Assembly: GCA_002497685.1 (NCBI GenBank)
Contig: DAEH01000009.1
Span: 1,321 to 9,682 of the forward strand
Direction: 5' to 3'
From: Euryarchaeota archaeon UBA169
GTDB taxonomy: Archaea > Thermoplasmatota > Poseidoniia > MGIII > CG-Epi1
Length of the DNA: 8,362 nt
The position numbers and the translations under genes were made by a program. Under the pieces are notes generated by a model that searched no databases, was not told the origin of the DNA, and saw nothing but the letters and a program-made list of their open reading frames with translations. Shown one piece after another: positions 1-5,226 of this stretch (within the stretch, counting starts at the first letter, position 1; each line of letters starts with the position of its first letter).

Positions 1-3000
1 AACATTGCACCACATGAATTACATAGTAACTCCCCGTCAATTTCACTAAATTTTTCTTCGATAATATTTCCAGGGATTTCACCCATAACTTGAACGATTT
101 CTTCGGTTGATTTCCGCCCTACGAATGCTATTACTGCAGCAGTAGTTCCTACAATGCCAAGTCCGATAAAAATATTAGTTAAATTTGACTCGTTTTCCTC
201 TTCTTTGATTACTACCTTTTCTTCAACAGCTAAATTAAGAAATCCTCTTTCCTGCTCAGATTCGAAATTCATTCTGTCTACAGCCACAATAGAATAATGA
301 TAGGTTGTTCCCATTTCTACCTTAGAATCTTTGTAAGATAAGTATTGTTCACCGTAAGGGATTTCAGTTAAAAGTAGTCCAGTTTCATTCACAGATTCCG
401 ATCTGTAAATTCGATACTCAATTAAGTCCTGAGACTGTGAAGACATAAATGAGATTAGCACGTCTGTCGTTGAATTAATTATAGTTTTTCCTTGAGAAAT
501 CTGTAAGTTTCTTATTTTTGAAGGCCTATCTCTATCTATTAACGTATTAGCAGTATCTTCTCCATAATTGCCTACAGAATCAAATGCCAATAATCTAAAC
601 TGGTATTCATACTTATTTTGAACAGGAATTTCAATAGGTAAACTATCTAGAGTATAATCTCCAAATTCTTGCCAAGCCATATTCGCATCGTTCTCACCTT
701 CTTTATTCAATTTATAAAATATAGTAAAATTAGTAATATCTTCTAATGTTTCTATGTTGAGTAAAATATTTTCAGCATCTGTAAAACTAGGAATATTAGA
801 GATAGTAACATTCGGACCCATTGTATCTACTAGTATAATGTTAGTCACATCAAATCCTTTATTTCCTGCTAAATCTTCTCCAATAATTTTGAATTGATAA
901 TACCCCTCGCTTTCAGCATAAAAAACAGTTGATTTTTGGTTGAAATTTTCTCGAGACAGAATCCACGTACTATTTTCAGTTTTATAATAAAAGTCGTAAC
1001 CAACAATTATTTCATTATTATCTTCAGCATTCCAGAATAGTTCAATTGTTTTTGTGTTTGTAGAATTATTTTCAATAATACTATCAAATAAGGAAGAGGT
1101 AACTTTTGTGATATCTATATTTGGTGAAGCGATATCAACGAAAGTAATATTGTCTACTTTGTCTTCTTTATCTTCAACTTTCCCATCGTCATCTCCACCA
1201 ATTGATCTAAAACGATATTGCTGATTTCCTTCTGCATTAGTAAAGAGTGTTTTTCCTTCTTCAGCTGTAAAGTTCCCCCATATCTCCCATTCACTCCACG
1301 AATTTCCATCAGTACCATTATCAGTAGAGTATTGAATTATAACATATTTAGTATCATTTCCCGATTCTAAATTATTTCTATACCAATCTTGAACATACCA
1401 GTAAACTTCAAACGACGTTGAATTTACTAACTCAGGGCTTACTGCATATGTTGCAGGAGCTACCAAATCTGGTGGAACATATAATTTAGCAAAAATATTA
1501 GTCTGTTTTACTTTATTATCGGTTGAATTAAGAGAAGTGATGGTTATGTTAAATTCTCCCAACTTAAACTCATTAATATTTTCATTCAGTGAGATAATTA
1601 ATTCAATATTACCATCTGAACCGTAGGGCACACTCATTTCCTCATGGTAACTAATAATATTGAAATTTTCAGTATCATTTAGGCTTATTGAGACATTATA
1701 TCTATCTTCGATATTTCCTCTGTTTAGAATCCAGATAGTAAATTCATATGGTTCAGAATCTTCTAGTTCTTTGGTAAGAATAGGTACTAATATCTCATAT
1801 TCGTACGTTTCATTAACTGAGACAATAAGTTCTTCATAAATCTCTTGAAAAGCCCAAAGTTTAGATCTCAAATTTGCCACTTCTAACTCTTGATCAAGCC
1901 ACTGCCTTCCGTCGCCACCGTCACCACCTCCCCAACCTTGGGTGTTATCTCTGACTGCGATAGCAATCACATTTTGCCCTTCATTTAGCCATGAGTTGTT
2001 GATATTAATCGTTTCTTCCCAATAACGGCCATCTCCTCCACAACCCCAGCCACTAAAACAATCTCTTATCAGATTATCATTTAGATACACACGAAAGTAA
2101 TCATCATGAGCTATTCTTATTCTTAATTCACTGAAATCTAAATCTCCACTGTAATTAAACCAGTGACGTGCTCCAATATGTGTATAATTTTTGTCATCAG
2201 TAAGCCATATTGTATTGGGAGATATGCCTCTCAATTCATCATTACCAAAAGGAGCAGCTCCAGTTTCCCAGCCTGAAGTATTATAATCCATTTTATAAAA
2301 ATCATCAGGAAAGTCACTATTATTCCATATTCCATAAGAATATACGGTAGAATTACTAACGCCAGAGTGTACCAGAGTCTCTATAGTTTGAGAATAGTAT
2401 TGTGAAAAGACTACAGGAAAGATCCTATAGTCCCCAGCTTGAGCATTATCACTAACTGTAACATTAAGTTTAATTTCAATAGATTCGTTTGGTTCTAAAT
2501 CTGCAATATTTGGTGAAAATGAATATTCCCAGTCATTAGGAATTTGGTTTAAATAAAATGTAAAATTATCGTTTACGTCTCCTTCATTTGTAATGTTAAA
2601 TAGATATTCAATAGTTTTATCAATTTCAGTTGCTTGCTGTGTAGATGAGAAATCTAGGCTATATGCGTAATACCCAATATGTACACTTCTGGTAAATGCG
2701 TTGTCAAAGACTTTAGCAGTTAAGTTGATAGTTCCCAACCTCGTAGGAGTCCATTCTACAAGCCATTCATAGGTCTCATTTTCCAGTATATTTATAGTAT
2801 CATTCGCAAATAATTCTCCATCAATCTCCAGACTAACGTTAATGTTTGTAACATTATGTTCTTCATTATTGAAAAAATCAATTCCAAGAGCTAGATCATC
2901 TCCTAGAACAATAGGTTTATCCTTCCATGATTGTACATTAATTACAAGCTCTGCATCTATCCATTGATTAGGATCTCCCTGATAACAACAATGGTCATAA

Positions 3001-3701
3001 ACTAAGATTGCAAGTAAATTTTCACCATCAATTAACCAATCAGGATTTGGTCCAGATTCACTACTTCCATCATATGTTAGAAAATTATCGCCATTTGTTT
3101 TCCAGTATTCAGGGTTATTTTCATAACAATCATCATGATAATTATAGTAATAGCAGTTTCGAATGAGTTCACCATTAAGATAAGCAACATAGTAATTATT
3201 GTGCACTATCTTTAGTGTTGCACTAAGTATATTGTCTTCTTTTGTGTAATTAAAATAATGCCTTATCACAAGATTATCATTTAAGACGCCAGGATCAGAT
3301 CCTTCATCAGATTCCCAGATAGTTGCAGGGTTGATTCCATCCATTTCTTCATCACCAAAGGGTGCAGCACCTTTACTCCAATCGGAGTCATCAAAGTCTG
3401 TAGTATACCAATTTTGAGGAAGACAATTTTGAACATCACAATCGTCATTATTTCCGTTATCATCATTACTTCGGTACTGATCATCATCATCATCATACAT
3501 TTTGTAGTTGTATATTGTACCGTAATCTTTTCCATTACCAATAAGAATAACTTCCTCACCAGTTTCTAAGTCATTAGTGTATTTTAGTGCAGAAATAGAG
3601 ATGTCTTCTTCATCGCCCTTAACTTGTCCAACAAGAATAATCGCAAGGAAAAATACTAGTGGGAAAATTATTTTTTTCTGGAGCTTCATGTTTCTAGCCA
3701 T
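1..3701 (-). CDS. Giant exported multidomain surface protein, C-terminal membrane anchor and CxxC tail (partial, runs off left edge)
   Basis: An uninterrupted minus-strand frame gives 1233 codons and is still open at base 1, so the C-terminus is missing. Residues 1-29 form a signal peptide (basic K6/K9/K10, hydrophobic 11-25, likely cleavage after V-K-G29). Rough domain order: first galactose-binding-like jelly roll (about 60-253), CARDB-like beta domain (256-335), NEW3-like domain (340-430), second jelly roll (450-607), another NEW3-like domain (615-735), then four Ig/FN3-like units (about 741-860, 860-958, 959-1059, 1060-1160). A membrane helix spans about 1177-1195, followed by R-K and a short cytoplasmic tail with C1227-x-x-C1230. 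By hand count about 35 N-x-S/T sequons lie before the helix and none after it, which fits an N-glycosylated archaeal cell-surface protein. All eight ectodomain cysteines lie in the two jelly rolls. ATG at 3701 is chosen; ATG at 3689 (M5) is an alternative. The start lies 22 bases after the phosphatase stop, so it is probably cotranscribed. No catalytic motif is visible; a carbohydrate-binding or adhesive role is inference. Confidence 0.88.
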   Translation of the reverse strand, partial: MARNMKLQKKIIFPLVFFLAIILVGQVKGDEEDISISALKYTNDLETGEEVILIGNGKDYGTIYNYKMYDDDDDQYRSNDDNGNNDDCDVQNCLPQNWYTTDFDDSDWSKGAAPFGDEEMDGINPATIWESDEGSDPGVLNDNLVIRHYFNYTKEDNILSATLKIVHNNYYVAYLNGELIRNCYYYNYHDDCYENNPEYWKTNGDNFLTYDGSSESGPNPDWLIDGENLLAILVYDHCCYQGDPNQWIDAELVINVQSWKDKPIVLGDDLALGIDFFNNEEHNVTNINVSLEIDGELFANDTINILENETYEWLVEWTPTRLGTINLTAKVFDNAFTRSVHIGYYAYSLDFSSTQQATEIDKTIEYLFNITNEGDVNDNFTFYLNQIPNDWEYSFSPNIADLEPNESIEIKLNVTVSDNAQAGDYRIFPVVFSQYYSQTIETLVHSGVSNSTVYSYGIWNNSDFPDDFYKMDYNTSGWETGAAPFGNDELRGISPNTIWLTDDKNYTHIGARHWFNYSGDLDFSELRIRIAHDDYFRVYLNDNLIRDCFSGWGCGGDGRYWEETININNSWLNEGQNVIAIAVRDNTQGWGGGDGGDGRQWLDQELEVANLRSKLWAFQEIYEELIVSVNETYEYEILVPILTKELEDSEPYEFTIWILNRGNIEDRYNVSISLNDTENFNIISYHEEMSVPYGSDGNIELIISLNENINEFKLGEFNITITSLNSTDNKVKQTNIFAKLYVPPDLVAPATYAVSPELVNSTSFEVYWYVQDWYRNNLESGNDTKYVIIQYSTDNGTDGNSWSEWEIWGNFTAEEGKTLFTNAEGNQQYRFRSIGGDDDGKVEDKEDKVDNITFVDIASPNIDITKVTSSLFDSIIENNSTNTKTIELFWNAEDNNEIIVGYDFYYKTENSTWILSRENFNQKSTVFYAESEGYYQFKIIGEDLAGNKGFDVTNIILVDTMGPNVTISNIPSFTDAENILLNIETLEDITNFTIFYKLNKEGENDANMAWQEFGDYTLDSLPIEIPVQNKYEYQFRLLAFDSVGNYGEDTANTLIDRDRPSKIRNLQISQGKTIINSTTDVLISFMSSQSQDLIEYRIYRSESVNETGLLLTEIPYGEQYLSYKDSKVEMGTTYHYSIVAVDRMNFESEQERGFLNLAVEEKVVIKEEENESNLTNIFIGLGIVGTTAAVIAFVGRKSTEEIVQVMGEIPGNIIEEKFSEIDGELLCNSCGAM
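1881..2354 (-). repeat. Jelly-roll domain copy 2 of an internal duplication (residues about 450-607)
   Basis: Second copy of the galactose-binding-like domain. It has G481-A-A-P-F-G486, T-I-W499, R512-H-W-F-N-Y, H532-D-D-Y-F-R-V-Y-L-N541, L-I-R546-D-C548, Y560-W, G575-Q-N-V-I-A-I and W601-L-D-Q-E-L. C548 and C554 match C183 and C192 of copy 1, suggesting a conserved short disulfide loop. A Gly/Asp-rich turn (W590 to G598) just before the last strand could bind calcium, but no exact EF-hand or RTX pattern is present. Confidence 0.75.
2943..3524 (-). repeat. Jelly-roll domain copy 1 of an internal duplication (residues about 60-253)
   Basis: This segment encodes a domain resembling the galactose-binding-like (glycoside hydrolase family 2 sugar-binding type) fold. 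Visible landmarks are G111-A-A-P-F-G116, T-I-W129, R147-H-Y-F-N-Y, the Y174-L-N-G...L-I-R181-x-C183 strand, Y199-W and W247-I-D-A-E-L. The same landmarks recur in copy 2 with the GAAPFG motif exactly 370 residues (1110 bases) apart. Copy 1 is the longer one: it carries an Asp/Asn-rich insert (D70-D74 and onward to D87) and four extra cysteines (C88, C93, C238, C239). The assignment is by motif pattern only. Confidence 0.75.
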
Positions 3702-3723
3702 GCCTATAGAGTTTTATAGTTTT

Positions 3724-4368
3724 TTACCAATTAATAATTAATTTTTTTAGTTCAGTTAAGTTGCCTTTTAAGTGATAGTTGGCTTTACTAATGACTCTTT
3801 CGTCATCAGTATTAACGGCAACAGATAATCCAGCCCTTTCAAAAGTGGGTATGTCTACTACCGTGTCACCAATGGCAGCGATTTCATTTTTTCCATAATT
3901 GTACTTTTGAATCATTTTTTCCATAACTGGCCCTTTGTTGTGCCCGCTGGAATTAATTATTGCAGTCAAATTCCCTTTTTCATCATCAATTAAATCATTT
4001 GCTAATGCATCATTCATATTCCATTTCTTAGCCCATTTATTTGCTAGGTATTGGATTCCGCCTGAAAGAATAATTGTTTTAATTTTAGCTTCATGTAAGC
4101 CATGAATCAATTCTTCAGCTCCTTCTCTTGGCTTAGCTTTGTCTAGTATTGAATTAATGTATGCTTCGTTAACAGGAACATCACTTTTTGCATTCCATAG
4201 TTGAATATCAGCTTTTACAAATTCTTTATCAGAAATTTTGTGTTCGATATATAATTGCAACATCTCAGTATTGTCAGTTCCGAAGTGTTCATGAATCATA
4301 GCCCATGATGAGCGAGGTTCAATAATTGTCCCATCCATGTCGAAAACGACTAATTTAATTTGTGGCAT
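3724..4368 (-). CDS. HAD superfamily class IB phosphatase, phosphoserine phosphatase-like
   Basis: This 214-residue cytoplasmic protein has the complete HAD catalytic set: motif I D10-M-D12-G-T14 (nucleophile D10, acid/base D12), motif II L101-S102-G-G, motif III K145, and motif IV G167-D168-x-x-x-D172 holding the Mg2+. The helical cap between motifs I and II (about 16-95) is the C1 type of the SerB/PSP group, and the length is normal for that group. It probably hydrolyses a small phosphomonoester. The specificity residues of the Methanocaldococcus jannaschii phosphoserine phosphatase (a Glu nine residues after the nucleophile and a cap Arg) are not evident: the first position is R19. Motif IV reads GDTVVDIP rather than the usual GDGxNDxxM. 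Phosphoserine is therefore only one possible substrate. The ATG shares one base with the stop of the upstream 98-residue gene (TAATG), so translational coupling is likely; there is no convincing Shine-Dalgarno sequence. Confidence 0.9.
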   Translation of the reverse strand: MPQIKLVVFDMDGTIIEPRSSWAMIHEHFGTDNTEMLQLYIEHKISDKEFVKADIQLWNAKSDVPVNEAYINSILDKAKPREGAEELIHGLHEAKIKTIILSGGIQYLANKWAKKWNMNDALANDLIDDEKGNLTAIINSSGHNKGPVMEKMIQKYNYGKNEIAAIGDTVVDIPTFERAGLSVAVNTDDERVISKANYHLKGNLTELKKLIINW

Positions 4369-4664
4369 TATCCAAAAGAAGAACTAAACCTATCGGTTGG
4401 TCCTGTTTCTCGCTCTAACATCATTTTCATCTGATCTTTAGACATTAGATGTGCCTTTTGTGCTAAGTCATAAGATTCTTTAGCATCTTTTTCATCCATT
4501 TCAATTTTGAAGCTAAGTCCTGAGAACATGACAGATTCTTTTCCATCGTTTTTGAATATGGCTAGTAAACCAGCTTCTGGATTAGATTGGAACTCAACGT
4601 TCTTGAATACTTCTTTTTCACCTTCTCCAGGCATAAAAATTATTATTTCTTTTGCTTTAAGCAT
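4368..4664 (-). CDS. Unrecognised small protein, 98 residues
   Basis: I do not recognise this family. The first half (residues 1-55) looks like alternating beta strands, with hydrophobic runs at I7-I-I-F10, A31-L-L-A-I-F37 and V45-M-F-S-G-L50. The second half (56-86) is an amphipathic, charged helix rich in K, E and M, and the tail (87-98) is polar with S-S-S. There is no cysteine, signal peptide or membrane helix, so it is probably a soluble cytoplasmic protein. The context makes it a real gene: it lies 31 bases after the DUF2203 stop and its TAA overlaps the phosphatase ATG by one base. An overlapping plus-strand frame is judged non-coding. It could be an accessory subunit for the phosphatase or for the DUF2203 protein; that is inference from position only. 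Confidence 0.75.
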   Translation of the reverse strand: MLKAKEIIIFMPGEGEKEVFKNVEFQSNPEAGLLAIFKNDGKESVMFSGLSFKIEMDEKDAKESYDLAQKAHLMSKDQMKMMLERETGPTDRFSSSFG

Positions 4665-4695
4665 ATGTGTCTATTTCGACCCCATTCAAAAGAGT

Positions 4696-5139
4696 TTATT
4701 GTTTTATGATGTCTAATTCTTCTTCAAGATGTCTTCTTGAATCATAGTTTTCATCAAATTCATGCCAATGTCTAACAGATTTTTCACCTAACCTGTAGGA
4801 AAGAAAGACGGTTTCTATGCCTCTTAGTGATGGGAAGTTAACAATTCCTAGTGCAGGATCATCAATTTCTATACCCATTTTCCCTAGTTCTACATTCAAA
4901 TTATTTACTATATTTATATTATTTTCTAGTTCAAGCTGCAGTTCTTCCCAACCTGGCCTTAGAGCTGCACGGTAATCATCTTTTACTTCTTCCATAATCT
5001 CTTCTAACTGTTCTTCAAGCATCTCTTGTTTTACTGAATAATCAGACAATTCAATAATTATGGGATTAATTAAATCTAGGAGGCTATTTGCCTCTTCCAC
5101 GGTGAAAAGCCTTGTGGCATTTACTACCATGGAAGTCAT
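4696..5139 (-). CDS. DUF2203 family protein
   Basis: This 147-residue soluble protein matches the pattern I know for DUF2203. It has an N-terminal F12-T-V-E-E-A-N-S-L-L21 motif, a charged coiled-coil-like central helix (about 35-85, E/L-rich), a segment ending in G98-I-V-N-F-P103 and a C-terminal L117-G-E...W125-H126-E-F-D motif. Family function is unknown. It is first in the leftward operon, 31 bases before the 98-residue gene. The start is uncertain: ATG at 5139 gives 147 residues, but the in-frame ATG at 5130 (M4) fits family N-termini equally well. M4 also lies about 27 bases downstream of a TATA-like box on the minus strand (about 5154-5162), as expected for a leaderless archaeal mRNA. 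There is no Shine-Dalgarno sequence before either start. Confidence 0.85.
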   Translation of the reverse strand: MTSMVVNATRLFTVEEANSLLDLINPIIIELSDYSVKQEMLEEQLEEIMEEVKDDYRAALRPGWEELQLELENNINIVNNLNVELGKMGIEIDDPALGIVNFPSLRGIETVFLSYRLGEKSVRHWHEFDENYDSRRHLEEELDIIKQ

Positions 5140-5226
5140 TAGTTAGAAAAGGGCACATAAATGGAACGGATGCCTAATTTAGGCGCAACATTCATATTGC
5201 CCGTTCGGATTTATATGTAAATTATC
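5140..5226. promoter_or_regulatory. Divergent promoter region between the DUF2203 operon and gcvP
   Basis: This 87-base gap separates two divergently read gene groups and must hold promoters for both. TATA-like candidates are TTTATATG at 5209-5216 (plus) or its complement, TTCATATTG at 5191-5199 (plus), and ATTTATGTG at 5162-5154 (minus). The 5209 box is too close to the gcvP ATG to drive it in plus orientation, since initiation about 26 bases downstream would fall inside the gene. The 5191 box for gcvP and the 5162-5154 box for DUF2203 fit short-leader or leaderless initiation better. The choice is by spacing alone. Confidence 0.5.
5172..5184. promoter_or_regulatory. Perfect 13-base palindrome, candidate operator
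   Basis: GCCTAATTTAGGC is an exact inverted repeat (6-base arms, one central T) midway in the divergent intergenic region. A second, wider-spaced inverted pair, GAACGG at 5164-5169 and CCGTTC at 5201-5206, surrounds it but is not concentric. The position between two promoters suits a dimeric regulator controlling one or both sides. No regulator gene is present in the window, and the site may be chance in A/T-rich DNA. Confidence 0.35.

Noticed and set aside
3480..3497. Triplet repeat as a possible CRISPR or regulatory array
   Set aside because: It is a short in-frame GAT microsatellite coding for aspartate, with no spacers.
3281..3559. Minus-strand 92-codon open frame rich in Met and Ile
   Set aside because: It lies wholly inside the giant surface protein gene on the same strand in another frame; its Met/Ile runs are just the frame-shifted GAT repeats.
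3702..3723. CTATA-AAACTC-TATAG inverted repeat and TATA-like box between the phosphatase and giant genes
   Set aside because: The five-base A/T arms are easily chance, and the box is too close to the ATG to place a normal archaeal transcription start; cotranscription explains the spacing better.
4507..4716. Plus-strand 69-codon open frame
   Set aside because: It is antisense to the 98-residue gene and runs into the end of the DUF2203 gene; composition and context favour the minus-strand genes.
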